Source: JBNAVJ01 sp049700455
GTDB taxonomy: Bacteria > Bacteroidota > Ignavibacteria > Tepidaquicellales > Tepidaquicellaceae
Assembly (NCBI GenBank): GCA_049700455.1
Contig: JBNAVJ010000002.1
Location: 62,001 to 126,000 of the forward strand
DNA: 64,000 bases
Direction: 5' to 3'
Positions 35,144-43,930 of the stretch are shown here, in pieces (the first letter of the stretch is position 1; the number at the start of each line of letters is the position of its first letter). A model generated the notes under the pieces. That model was not told the origin of the DNA and made no database searches. It was given only the letters and a program-made list of their open reading frames with translations. A program made the position numbers and the translations under genes.

Positions 35144-37387
35144 ATGTTATTTGACCTCGATTTAATTTCAAACGTTTATTCTGATTATCTTAACCGTCTG
35201 AAAGAAATCAGAAATATTATAGAAAGGCAACTACTATTTTCAGAAAAAATTTTATATACACATCTTTTTGATAAGCAATTTAAACTATATAACCGTGGTA
35301 CCGACTTTGCAGAATTCCATCCTGATAGAGTTGCTATGCAAGATGCAACGGCACAAATGGCATTGTTACAATTTATGTCAGCTGGTATCCCTAAAGTTGC
35401 TGTCCCATCAACAGTTCACTGTGACCACTTAATCCTTGCAGAAAAAGGTTCTGACGAAGATTTATCCAGAGCCCTCAAAGATAACAAAGAAGTATATGAC
35501 TTCCTGGCTTCCGTCTCAAAAAAATTTGGGATTGGTTTCTGGAAACCAGGTGCAGGTATAATACATCAGGTAATTCTTGAAAATTATGCTTTTCCCGGAG
35601 GAATGATGATAGGTACTGACTCCCATACTCCAAATGCAGGTGGACTTGGAATGATTGCAATTGGTGTAGGAGGGGCAGATGCTGTTGATGTGATGGCTGG
35701 ATTGCCGTGGGAACTTAAATTCCCCAAAATACTGGGTGTTCATCTTACCGGTCGATTGCAGGGATGGACTTCTCCAAAGGATGTTATACTTAAACTTGCT
35801 GGTATTCTTACTGTTAGTGGAGGTACAGGCTATATTATTGAATATTTTGGTGAAGGTACTAAATCCATTTCCTGTACAGGAAAAGCCACCATCTGTAATA
35901 TGGGTGCAGAAATAGGAGCTACAACCTCTATCTTCCCCTATGATGAAAAAATGAGAAATTACCTTATTGCTACAGGACGGAGCAAAGTGGCAGAACTTGC
36001 TGAACAAATTAAAGATGAACTAAAAAGCGATTACGGGACAGAAAAATATTATGATAAAATAATCGAGATAAATCTTTCAGAACTTGAGCCACATATAAAT
36101 GGACCATTTACTCCTGATCTTGCCCATCCTATTTCCCGCTTCAAAGAAGATGTAATCAATAATAATTATCCTGAAGACCTTAAAGTTGCTTTAATTGGAA
36201 GCTGTACCAATTCTTCTTATGAAGATATGGAACGTGCAGCATCTATTGCAAAACAAGCGGTTGACAAAGGATTGAGAGCGAAATCAGAGTTTATAATTAC
36301 CCCAGGTTCTGAACAAATTAGGGCTACTATTGAACGTGATGGACATATGGAGATTTTCAATAAAGTTGGAGGGACAGTATTGGCAAATGCCTGTGGGCCC
36401 TGTATAGGGCAATGGAAACGTCACGACGTTAAAGAAGGTGAAAAAAATTCCATTATTACATCATATAATAGAAACTTTATTAAACGAAATGATGGGAACC
36501 CTGGAACACACTCCTTTGTAGCTTCTCCTGAAATTGTAACTGCCTTTGCACTTGCAGGTAAACTAACCTTCAACCCTCTTACAGATAAATTAGTAAATGA
36601 AGTTGGACAGGAGGTTTTGCTTGATACACCCAAAGGTAACGAACTCCCTGACAGAGGATTCCTTGAAAATAGAGAAGGATATATAGAGCCTTCCACAGAT
36701 GGTTCATCTGTGGAGGTTATCATAAACCCTCAAAGTGATAGGCTTCAAGCTCTATCTCCTTTCCCTGCTCCCAATATTGATAATGATTTCAAGAATATGT
36801 TTGTTTTAATTAAAGTAAAAGGCAAGTGCACCACTGACCATATTTCTATGGCAGGTCCCTGGCTTAAATATCGTGGGCATCTGGATAATATTTCAAACAA
36901 TATGTTCATAGGCGCCATCAATGCTTTTAATAATAAAATGAACTCCGTAAAGAATCAACTCACAGGTGAATATGAAGAAGTACCTAAAGTTGCAAGAACA
37001 TATAAGAATAAACGAATAGGCTGGGTGGTTTTTGGTGAGAACAATTACGGGGAAGGTTCATCTCGTGAACACGCCGCAATGGAGCCCCGCTATCTTGGAG
37101 GTAAAGCAATTATTGTAAAGTCATTTGCCCGTATTCATGAAACAAACTTGAAAAAACAGGGAATGTTACCTCTTACTTTTGCTAATCCTGATGACTATGA
37201 CAAAGTACTTGAAGATGATCGGGTTACTCTCAACCTCTCTGGCTTCCAGCCAGGGAAGCAAATTGAAATGACACTTTTACATAAAGATGGTACAACGGAT
37301 ATTATTATGCTTAATCATTCCTTTAATGATCAGCAAATTGAATGGTTTAAAGCTGGTTCTGCTCTAAATCTAATTGCAAAATCATAA
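35144..37387 (+). CDS. acn: Aconitate hydratase (mitochondrial-type)
   Basis: A 747-residue aconitase, interconverting citrate and isocitrate in the TCA cycle with a [4Fe-4S] cluster. The cluster ligands are visible in LIGSCTNSSYEDME and ANACGPCIGQW. Substrate and core motifs include VPSTVHCDHLI, GTDSHTPNAGGLGM and the swivel-domain GENNYGEGSSREHAAMEPR. The sequence pattern and length match the eukaryotic mitochondrial/ACO2 class, which many Bacteroidota use, rather than the longer AcnA (about 890 residues) or AcnB. It follows the DUF255 gene by 31 bases on the same strand. Fumarase is encoded later in the window, but no citrate synthase is present. Confidence 0.95.
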   Translation: MLFDLDLISNVYSDYLNRLKEIRNIIERQLLFSEKILYTHLFDKQFKLYNRGTDFAEFHPDRVAMQDATAQMALLQFMSAGIPKVAVPSTVHCDHLILAEKGSDEDLSRALKDNKEVYDFLASVSKKFGIGFWKPGAGIIHQVILENYAFPGGMMIGTDSHTPNAGGLGMIAIGVGGADAVDVMAGLPWELKFPKILGVHLTGRLQGWTSPKDVILKLAGILTVSGGTGYIIEYFGEGTKSISCTGKATICNMGAEIGATTSIFPYDEKMRNYLIATGRSKVAELAEQIKDELKSDYGTEKYYDKIIEINLSELEPHINGPFTPDLAHPISRFKEDVINNNYPEDLKVALIGSCTNSSYEDMERAASIAKQAVDKGLRAKSEFIITPGSEQIRATIERDGHMEIFNKVGGTVLANACGPCIGQWKRHDVKEGEKNSIITSYNRNFIKRNDGNPGTHSFVASPEIVTAFALAGKLTFNPLTDKLVNEVGQEVLLDTPKGNELPDRGFLENREGYIEPSTDGSSVEVIINPQSDRLQALSPFPAPNIDNDFKNMFVLIKVKGKCTTDHISMAGPWLKYRGHLDNISNNMFIGAINAFNNKMNSVKNQLTGEYEEVPKVARTYKNKRIGWVVFGENNYGEGSSREHAAMEPRYLGGKAIIVKSFARIHETNLKKQGMLPLTFANPDDYDKVLEDDRVTLNLSGFQPGKQIEMTLLHKDGTTDIIMLNHSFNDQQIEWFKAGSALNLIAKS

Positions 37388-37414
37388 TATTAAAAAAGCA
37401 CTGAGGATTATTTC

Positions 37415-37482
37415 ATAGAGCCATCTACCATTTATGTAAGGGATACAATAACCAGTGTTGATAAGTATTTCGCTCTATCCCT
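37415..37482 (+). promoter_or_regulatory. Structured stretch upstream of dusB with two competing stems
   Basis: In the 234-base gap before dusB, AGGGATA (37439-37445) can pair with TATCCCT (37476-37482), while ATAGAG (37415-37420) can pair with CTCTAT (37473-37478). The two right arms overlap, so the helices exclude each other. No known riboswitch is recognised. The rest of the gap shows nothing clear. It could be chance in AT-rich DNA. Confidence 0.25.
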
Positions 37483-37621
37483 ACCATATATTTTCTATCA
37501 GATAAATCAGGACATAATAATCTGGAGTTTACTATTTACTCAAAACTCTGTCCGATAAGTAATAATAGACATCTCAGTCAAATTGCATTTATTTCAAGGT
37601 AAAATATCAATATATTAAAGT

Positions 37622-38631
37622 ATGTCTCAGTTGAAAACTAACTCAGGAAATTTGTTTATCGGAAAACTGGCTCTGGCTCCTATGGAAGATGTTACAGAAT
37701 CGCCATTTCGTTTTATCTGTAAGAAATTGGGAGCAGATTTGGTGTATTCAGAATTTATCTCTTCCGAAGCCTTAATTCGCACTGCCCAAAAAGCTTATGT
37801 AAAGATGTTTTTTATGGAAGAAGAAAGACCCATTGGTATTCAAATCTTTGGGGGAAAAACTGAAGTAATGGCAGAAGCTACAAAGATTGTTGAGTCTTTT
37901 CAGCCTGACTTTATCGACATAAACTGCGGTTGCTGGGTTAAAAATGTAGCACTANNNNNNNNNNTGCTGGAGCTGGCTTATTGAGGGATTTAATAACAAT
38001 GAAAAGCATTGCCGAAACTGTAGTAAAAAACTCTTCTCTCCCTGTTACATTAAAAACACGTTTGGGCTGGGACGAAAAAAGTGTAGTGATACTTGATGTA
38101 GCAAAAATGTGTGAAGATATTGGTATTTTTGCTTTAACGGTTCATTGCAGGTTTCGCAATCAGGCAAATAAAGGCTTTGCAGATTGGTCATGGATAAAAC
38201 AAATTAAGGATGCTGGAATAAAAATTCCTATAATTCTCAATGGTAACATTCATACGCCTGAAGACGTTAAGACTGCTTTTGAAGAATTTGAAGCCGATTC
38301 AGTAATGATTGGACAGGCAGCAATCAATAATCCCTGGATATTTAGACAATCTAAATTTTACCTTAAAAATGGATATTACGAGCCAGACCCAACGATAGAA
38401 GAACGTCTTGGCTTGTGCCTGGAACATTTACAGCTTGCCGTAGAACTAAAGGGGGAAAAATACGGAGTAATTGAATTCCGAAAGCATTTTGCGGGATATT
38501 TAAGAAATTTGCCAAATATTTCTAAGCTTAGACTTGAACTTATGCAGCTTAAAGAATTTGAGCCAGTGAAGGAAAAGCTTCTACACTTTAAGGAACATTA
38601 TATTAAAATATTTGAAGAACGGTGCTCCTAA
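37622..38631 (+). CDS. dusB: tRNA-dihydrouridine synthase DusB, interrupted by an assembly gap
   Basis: A flavin-dependent enzyme that reduces uridine in tRNA D-loops. The first part has LALAPMEDVTESPFRFICKK and IGIQIFGGK, and the second part has VTLKTRLGWDE, LTVHCRFRNQ and ILNGNIHTPEDV, all DusB blocks. Ten Ns at 37955-37964 break the reading frame. Before them the sequence reads INCGCWVKNVAL and after them AGAGLLRDL, clearly the two sides of the active-site loop (family pattern N-x-G-C-P then G-A-G-A). Matching the family spacing would need five missing bases rather than ten, so the N-run looks like a placeholder. The Trp after the catalytic Cys, where Pro is expected, is probably an error beside the gap. 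The gene was very likely intact. Confidence 0.9.
37955..37964. other. Assembly gap (10 Ns)
   Basis: A run of ten undetermined bases inside dusB. Protein spacing on both sides suggests the true distance is five bases, with possible miscalls at the left edge. Confidence 0.97.
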
Positions 38632-38647
38632 TATTATAACTACAGTT

Positions 38648-40384
38648 ATGAAATACATTTTGACACCTCTCATTCTATTAATCATACTCTTTGAGTTCCC
38701 ACAATTGTTCAAAACAAATCATAAAAAATCTGATTTTAAAGACAAAGTTAAAATTGATAGCTTAATTTCAACACTTTCTTTGAGGGAACGTATTGCTCAA
38801 ATGATAGTTATTCCCTGTGAAAGCTTTTATGAAGAAGGAAAAGACTTTAATGATGTTTTTGAATTGATAAAAAATGAGCATATAGGCGGTGTAATTTTTC
38901 TTAGAGGTAGATCTGATGTTGAAGTAAAGATGGTTAATAAGTTTCAGCAGGAAAGTACCATTCCCTTACTAATATCTCAGGATTTTGAGTATGGGACAGG
39001 GATGAGATTAGAAGATGGTTCCATTTTCCCGGGTAATATGGCATTAGGTGCAACACAAGATGAAAATCTTGCTTATTCTCTTGGCTATGAAATTGCTAAG
39101 GAATCCAGAGCCTTAGGAGTATACCAGGTGTATGCTCCTGTACTTGATGTAAACAATAACCCTAAAAATCCTATCATTAATATACGTTCTTTTGGGGAAG
39201 ACCCCATACTTGTCAGCCAGTTAGGTGTATCTTTTATCAGGGGCTTACAAAATGGAGGTGTTATTGCAACCGGTAAACATTTCCCGGGACATGGAGATAC
39301 AGAAATTGATTCCCACAGTTCATTACCAATTATTAACCTTAATAGAGATAGGCTTGAAAAAGTGGAATTGTTCCCATTCCAGGAGGCTATCAAAAACGGA
39401 GTGAAATCAGTAATGGTTGCACATCTTATCGTGCCAGCACTTGATAATTCTTACCTGCCTTCATCGCTTTCTTACAACATTATCACAGAACTTTTGCAGA
39501 AACAAATGGGCTTTACAGGCTTAATTGTTACAGATGCTATGAATATGTCAGCAATAACAAACACTTATAGCAACGAATCAGCAGCAGTGATGGCTGCTAT
39601 GGCTGGCAATGATATCTTATTAATGATACCACAACCAACTAAAGCAATAGATGCGATCGAAAGCGCTGTTAAGAATGGAACTATCTCCGAAGAAAGAATA
39701 AATCATTCAGTAAGAAAAATTCTCCAGGCAAAACTTTCTCTGGGTTTATTCGAAAGCAAATTAGTAGATGAACAAAATGTAAAGCAAATTATAAATTCAC
39801 CGGATGCTGTGCGTCTTTCCCAAAAAATTGCCGAACTCTCTATTACTCTCGTAAAAAACTCTTCTGGAAATATCCCCCTGGGGAGAAGAATGATTGCTCG
39901 CGAAAAATGTATGATTATTTCTCTGAACGACGGGAAAGCAACTTACAATAACCAATACTTTATTGACAATTTTTCTTCTAAAACAGAAGAGTATTTTGGA
40001 CCAGCTAAAATATATGATATCACTGGGGAGGTAAAAAACAAAAAAGAAATAATTGAAGCATCACAAAAATTTACATATGTAGTTGTTCCTATGTTTTCAA
40101 AAGTCAAAATTAAATCTGGGACAATTGATATTCCTAACTCTCAAAAGGAACTGTTAAAAGCCCTTATTTCAAAAGGAAAGCAAGTCTTCATTATATCATT
40201 TGGAAATCCATATTTACTGACTGAGTTCGAAGAAGTAGATTCGTATATTGCAACCTATAGCGATTGCAAAGCTTCTATTGATGCTGTCATAAAAGCTATG
40301 TTCGGAGAAATTCCGTTCAGGGGGAAATTACCAATTACTATATCAGAGAAATACAAATTGGGCTATGGAATTACAACTCCATAA
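38648..40384 (+). CDS. Glycoside hydrolase family 3 (beta-N-acetylhexosaminidase-like)
   Basis: A 578-residue protein with a membrane-anchoring or signal helix (MKYILTPLILLIILFEFP) followed by a GH3 barrel. The NagZ-type acid/base loop is KHFPGHGDTEIDSHSSLP, and the nucleophile Asp lies in GLIVTDAMNMSAI. IGGVIFLRG and MGLGVYQVYAPVLDVNNNP-like segments complete the family pattern. A second domain of about 180 residues follows the barrel, as in exported GH3 proteins. It likely removes N-acetylglucosamine from peptidoglycan fragments or other glycans at the cell surface. The ATG at 38648 puts the signal helix first, whereas an upstream TTG would overlap dusB and add a polar leader. Confidence 0.88.
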   Translation: MKYILTPLILLIILFEFPQLFKTNHKKSDFKDKVKIDSLISTLSLRERIAQMIVIPCESFYEEGKDFNDVFELIKNEHIGGVIFLRGRSDVEVKMVNKFQQESTIPLLISQDFEYGTGMRLEDGSIFPGNMALGATQDENLAYSLGYEIAKESRALGVYQVYAPVLDVNNNPKNPIINIRSFGEDPILVSQLGVSFIRGLQNGGVIATGKHFPGHGDTEIDSHSSLPIINLNRDRLEKVELFPFQEAIKNGVKSVMVAHLIVPALDNSYLPSSLSYNIITELLQKQMGFTGLIVTDAMNMSAITNTYSNESAAVMAAMAGNDILLMIPQPTKAIDAIESAVKNGTISEERINHSVRKILQAKLSLGLFESKLVDEQNVKQIINSPDAVRLSQKIAELSITLVKNSSGNIPLGRRMIAREKCMIISLNDGKATYNNQYFIDNFSSKTEEYFGPAKIYDITGEVKNKKEIIEASQKFTYVVVPMFSKVKIKSGTIDIPNSQKELLKALISKGKQVFIISFGNPYLLTEFEEVDSYIATYSDCKASIDAVIKAMFGEIPFRGKLPITISEKYKLGYGITTP

Positions 40385-40410
40385 TACATTCAAAGATAAA
40401 ACAGTTAATT

Positions 40411-41058
40411 ATGATAACAACTAAAGACATCCAGAATTTAAGACGTGACTATAAGTTAAGAACCCTTTCGAAAACAGAGGTCAGGACTGAACCTCTGGAA
40501 CAATTTTCAATCTGGTTTGAAGAAGCTCTTAATTCTCAAGTCCCTGAACCAAATGCAATGATATTGGCAACCGTGAGTGAAGATTGTAAACCCTCCGTTC
40601 GGACGCTGCTTCTTAAAGGTTTTGATGAGCGTGGTTTTATCTTTTATACAAATTATAAGAGTAGAAAAGGCATAGAATTGGGAAAAAACCCTAACGCCTC
40701 AATACTCTTTTTCTGGCCTGAACTTGAAAGACAAATCAGAATAGAAGGAACAGTTGATAAAATTTCACGTGAAGAATCGGAAAAGTATTTTGCAACCAGA
40801 CCTTATAAAAGCAAACTTGGTGCCTGGGCATCAAACCAGAGTGAAATTATACCAGACCGATTAACCATTGTAAAAAAATTCCTTTACTACCTCGTAAAAT
40901 TTCATAGTAAGGAAATACCTCTACCAGACTTTTGGGGGGGATACGTACTGAAACCCATAAGTTACGAATTCTGGCAGGGACGGGCTAACAGACTTCACGA
41001 CAGAATTAGATATAGAAAGGAAAATGAAAAATGGATTATAGAAAGACTTTCACCGTAA
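40411..41058 (+). CDS. pdxH: Pyridoxamine 5'-phosphate oxidase
   Basis: A 215-residue FMN enzyme that oxidises pyridoxamine- or pyridoxine-5'-phosphate to PLP. FMN- and substrate-binding blocks are RTLLLKGFDERGFIFYTNY, KSRKGIELGKNP and SKLGAWASNQSEII. The C-terminal signature RLHDRIRYRKENEKWIIERLSP-type ending is complete at the last residues. Length equals the family norm. The next gene starts inside its last 28 bases, so the two are probably translated from one mRNA. The window encodes several PLP enzymes (two sugar aminotransferases, SerC-like, threonine aldolase) that need this cofactor. Confidence 0.95.
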   Translation: MITTKDIQNLRRDYKLRTLSKTEVRTEPLEQFSIWFEEALNSQVPEPNAMILATVSEDCKPSVRTLLLKGFDERGFIFYTNYKSRKGIELGKNPNASILFFWPELERQIRIEGTVDKISREESEKYFATRPYKSKLGAWASNQSEIIPDRLTIVKKFLYYLVKFHSKEIPLPDFWGGYVLKPISYEFWQGRANRLHDRIRYRKENEKWIIERLSP

Positions 41059-41585
41059 CATTTACTATCCTGGGACTTTTCTTGTTATTTTCATTTGCAA
41101 AAGGGGCTTTTGCCCAGTATGTTTTTGAAAGCACTGCATATAAATTTTCAATAACACTACCAGAAGGTTGGACAATAGAAACATATAAACCTGATTTCAC
41201 CGTCCGAGCTGATAATAGTAATGACTATTCTTCAATCACTGTAAAGGTCGAAAAAACTAATTTTCTCCATGGTATCGACATCACAGATATACCCCTTGAT
41301 ACCATTCGCAATCAAGTGGAACGTTCTTATTTAAACAAATACAGGAATTGTGATGTTATGAAAGCCTCCGAAGGAATGCTTGATGGAATACCCGCTTATT
41401 TCATATTTGTAAAGTACCCCGACCTTGTATATGACTACCCCCATATTTTCATCGCCTTTATCTATATAGCTATTTATGATCAAAAGTTTTACTCACTGAT
41501 TGGAACTGGTACGATAGAAAAATATCAGGAAAAGGAAAACCTGTTTAATAAAATATTTTCCACTTTCAAATTTTTAAAAGAATAA
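41031..41585 (+). CDS. Exported protein of unknown function (PsbP/DUF1795-like)
   Basis: A 184-residue protein with a clear signal peptide (FTILGLFLLFSFAKGAFAQ, cleavage after AFA likely). The mature part starts YVFESTAYKFSITLPEGWTI and continues with alternating strands such as SSITVKVEKTN and DGIPAYFIFVKYP, the pattern of the PsbP/MOG1-like fold found in DUF1795-type secreted proteins. No catalytic residues stand out. It starts within the end of pdxH, using the first ATG that precedes the signal helix. The function is not known. Confidence 0.72.
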   Translation: MDYRKTFTVTFTILGLFLLFSFAKGAFAQYVFESTAYKFSITLPEGWTIETYKPDFTVRADNSNDYSSITVKVEKTNFLHGIDITDIPLDTIRNQVERSYLNKYRNCDVMKASEGMLDGIPAYFIFVKYPDLVYDYPHIFIAFIYIAIYDQKFYSLIGTGTIEKYQEKENLFNKIFSTFKFLKE

Positions 41586-41645
41586 ACTTTATTTATCTAT
41601 CTTTTGTTTTTGCTCTTGAAATTAAAATTGGAAAGGAACTATAAA

Positions 41646-42452
41646 ATGGGCAAAAATAGTTACAAATCTATCTTGTTAATTACGTTTTTTTTCCTAAGCC
41701 TAACATCTTTTAAAACTGCTCTCTCATATCCCACAGGTATAGTTGGAAGAACATTTAAAAATGGAGGACTTGGATGCAGTTGTCACGGTAACCTTACTTC
41801 ATCTGTAAACGTCTTTATAATTGGTGCTGATAGCCTAGCCGTAGGTCAAACAAAAGCCATCCGAATAAAAATTCAGGGGGGTGCTGCAATTGCAGGTGGA
41901 TTTAATGTTGCAGCAAAATTGGGGACCTTATCAGTAGGAGCGTTCCCGGGTATTCAGCTTATTTCCGAAGAGTTAACCCACACGACCCCAAAACTGTTTT
42001 CAGCAGATACAGTTTCCTGGTTCTTTAACTACACTGCCCCATCTACTCCTGGCTACGATACACTGTATGCCTGTGGCAATAGCACAAATAATAACGGGCA
42101 AAGTACAGGTGATACCTGGAATTTCCTTATTAGAATGCCTGTGAAAATTTATCAGCCTGTAGGAATACGGAACCAGAACGAAATTGCCACTTCTTTTTTG
42201 TTAAACCAGAACTATCCCAACCCGTTTAATGCCATCACAAACATTAAATTTTCTTTACCAAAAGAAAACAAGGTTAAACTTACAATTTATGATTTAAACG
42301 GGAAAGAAATTGCTACGTTAATAAATAGCAACTATGCAGCAGGTACTTATTCATATCAATTTGATGCCTCAGCCTTATCAAGTGGAGTTTATTTTTACCG
42401 TCTTGACGCAGAAGGCTATTCTGCCATCAGAAAAATGACATTGCTTAAATAA
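41646..42452 (+). CDS. T9SS-sorted secreted protein with Reelin-like (choice-of-anchor V) domain
   Basis: A 268-residue secreted protein. After a signal peptide (residues about 5-27) comes YPTGIVGRTFKNGGLGCSCHG, close to the G-x-T-C-x-x-C-H-G opening of choice-of-anchor V domains but with one residue between the cysteines, so a covalent heme is doubtful. The C-terminal 80 residues are a type IX secretion sorting domain: LNQNYPNPFNAITNIKFSLP, LTIYDLNGKEIATL and SSGVYFYRLDAEGY. It should be exported through T9SS and anchored or released at the surface. I chose the ATG at 41646 because a GGAAAGGAA ribosome site lies just upstream, rather than the TTG at 41604. Confidence 0.85.
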   Translation: MGKNSYKSILLITFFFLSLTSFKTALSYPTGIVGRTFKNGGLGCSCHGNLTSSVNVFIIGADSLAVGQTKAIRIKIQGGAAIAGGFNVAAKLGTLSVGAFPGIQLISEELTHTTPKLFSADTVSWFFNYTAPSTPGYDTLYACGNSTNNNGQSTGDTWNFLIRMPVKIYQPVGIRNQNEIATSFLLNQNYPNPFNAITNIKFSLPKENKVKLTIYDLNGKEIATLINSNYAAGTYSYQFDASALSSGVYFYRLDAEGYSAIRKMTLLK

Positions 42453-42457
42453 TCATA

Positions 42458-42540
42458 AAGTATAAAGAAAGGAATTCGCTGCATAAGAGTATTACTTGTG
42501 TAAGTTCTGAGTGATTCTTTCTTTACTTGAGGACTTTTTT
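42458..42540 (+). terminator. Imperfect hairpin after the T9SS gene, possible terminator
   Basis: TAAAGAAAGGAATTC just after the stop codon can pair imperfectly with GTGATTCTTTCTTTA (42511-42525). A T-run (GGACTTTTTTTC) follows 6-8 bases later, and a smaller ACTT/AAGT stem lies within the loop. The long loop makes it a weak candidate. Confidence 0.35.
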
Positions 42541-42627
42541 TCAACAATTTGTTCTCTTGAAAGAAAGATATTTTCTTAATTATTACTTTTTCTATTTATA
42601 TCAATTAATTTTGAAATAAAAAAACTT

Positions 42628-43031
42628 ATGGCAACTGCATTAATCAGGTATCTTGGAAACCTCAGGACTGTTTCAACCCATTTTAAGTCGGGAGAAAAAA
42701 TCATAACTGATGCCCCACCCGATAATTTAGGGAAAGGTGAATTTTTTTCGCCTACAGACCTGGTAGCCTCAGCCTTAGGGTCGTGTGCATTAACTATTAT
42801 GGGCATTGCTTCCAGAGAACATAAGTTTTCGCTCGAAGGTGCCTATGTTGAAGTAACCAAAATAATGGCTCCCAATCCTCGTCGAATTAGTGAAATAATC
42901 CTCGACTTTTATTTCCCTAATAATGTTTATACTGAAAAAGAAAAAATATAATTAAACTTTGCGCTGAAACATGCCCCGTGGCACTGAGCCTGAACTTGAA
43001 GTTAAAGAAAACAATCAATCTACATTTTTAA
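42628..43031 (+). CDS. OsmC/YhfA-family protein with a single-base frameshift
   Basis: The first frame encodes 107 residues of an OsmC-type peroxide/organic-hydroperoxide-related protein: IITDAPPDNLGKGEFFSPTDL and VASALGSCALTIMG with the first redox Cys. It ends early at 42949-42951. In the +2 frame directly after, translation gives KLCAETCPVALSLNLKLKK then a stop ending at 43031, which is exactly the expected OsmC C-terminus with its second active Cys. Adding one A to the six-A run at 42941-42946 joins the two into a 134-residue protein of normal family length. A sequencing error, a recent mutation or slippage at the A-tract could all explain it. Without the tail the second Cys is lost. Confidence 0.85.
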
Positions 43032-43032
43032 G

Positions 43033-43917
43033 TTACTTACAGAACTGCTTTATTAAACTATCAGCTTGAGGGAAACCCATTTCTTTGGCCTTTGTGAAGT
43101 CCTCACAGGCAGATTTCTTATTTTCAAGATTAACCCAGCATAAACCTCTAAACACATAGAGGTTAGGGAGCTGAGGATTAGTTTCCAGCAACTTGTTTAC
43201 GTCCTGAATAGTTCCTTCAAAATCCCGGAGTTGATATTTCGTATTTGCACGATAAAATATTGCATTACTATTGGTGGGGTCGATCTCAATTGCCTTATCA
43301 AAATCTGGTAAGGACTCCTGAACATTTCCCAGTTGAAGATAACACAAAGCACGGTATAGATATGCCTCTGATACATTAGGATTGAGATTAATTGCCTTGG
43401 TCATTTCCTCACTTGATTCTTTAAATTTACCAAGAGCAGCAAGAGCTACACCTTTATTTAATTTATATTCGTAATTATCCTTATCAAGCTCAGTTGCTTT
43501 AGTAAATTCATCAAGGGCTTCCTGTAATACCTTCTGATCTGGGAGTTGATTATTCTGCTGAGAATTAAATAATAAGTTACCTTTATCCGAATGAACTTTA
43601 GCTTTATTCTTAGAATTGATAAATGGTATAAGTTCTGAAGTCCAGGCAAAATAACCAGCAGCACCAAGAACTATTACTATAATGAAGATTGTGAGGGGAG
43701 TCCTGATAATACTTTTTTTCTTAATTTCCTCTGGAGTTTCTTCCATAAATTCATCTCCATTCTCATACTCAGTATTAAACCCTCCTTCTATTATATCTTC
43801 TGGGTTAAAAGGGACTTCCGTCCCACAATTAGGACAAACAAATTTCCCTGCTTCAAGTTCTTCATTGGTGAGTATTGAAAACTCGTTGCAGTTTTTACAT
43901 TTTACTTCTTTACTCAT
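43033..43917 (-). CDS. Zinc-ribbon, membrane-anchored TPR protein
   Basis: A 294-residue protein. Residues 1-40 form a zinc ribbon with two cysteine pairs (KCKNC and FVCPNCGTEVPF), an acidic linker follows, and one hydrophobic helix lies at about 72-90 (IFIIVIVLGAAGYFAW). The rest is a chain of tetratricopeptide repeats such as YKLNKGVALAALGKFKESSE, AYLYRALCYLQLGNVQESLP and AIFYRANTKYQLRDFEGTIQ. TPR arrays mediate protein-protein contacts, and the partner is unknown. It ends 2 bases from the convergent OsmC gene and follows the GNAT-like gene by 13 bases on the same strand. Confidence 0.85.
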   Translation of the reverse strand: MSKEVKCKNCNEFSILTNEELEAGKFVCPNCGTEVPFNPEDIIEGGFNTEYENGDEFMEETPEEIKKKSIIRTPLTIFIIVIVLGAAGYFAWTSELIPFINSKNKAKVHSDKGNLLFNSQQNNQLPDQKVLQEALDEFTKATELDKDNYEYKLNKGVALAALGKFKESSEEMTKAINLNPNVSEAYLYRALCYLQLGNVQESLPDFDKAIEIDPTNSNAIFYRANTKYQLRDFEGTIQDVNKLLETNPQLPNLYVFRGLCWVNLENKKSACEDFTKAKEMGFPQADSLIKQFCK

Positions 43918-43930
43918 TTTTATTTTTTGT

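Noticed and set aside
35516..36007. A 163-codon minus-strand frame inside aconitase
   Set aside because: It is antisense to fully conserved aconitase sequence, with a Cys/Ser/His-rich translation of no recognisable fold.
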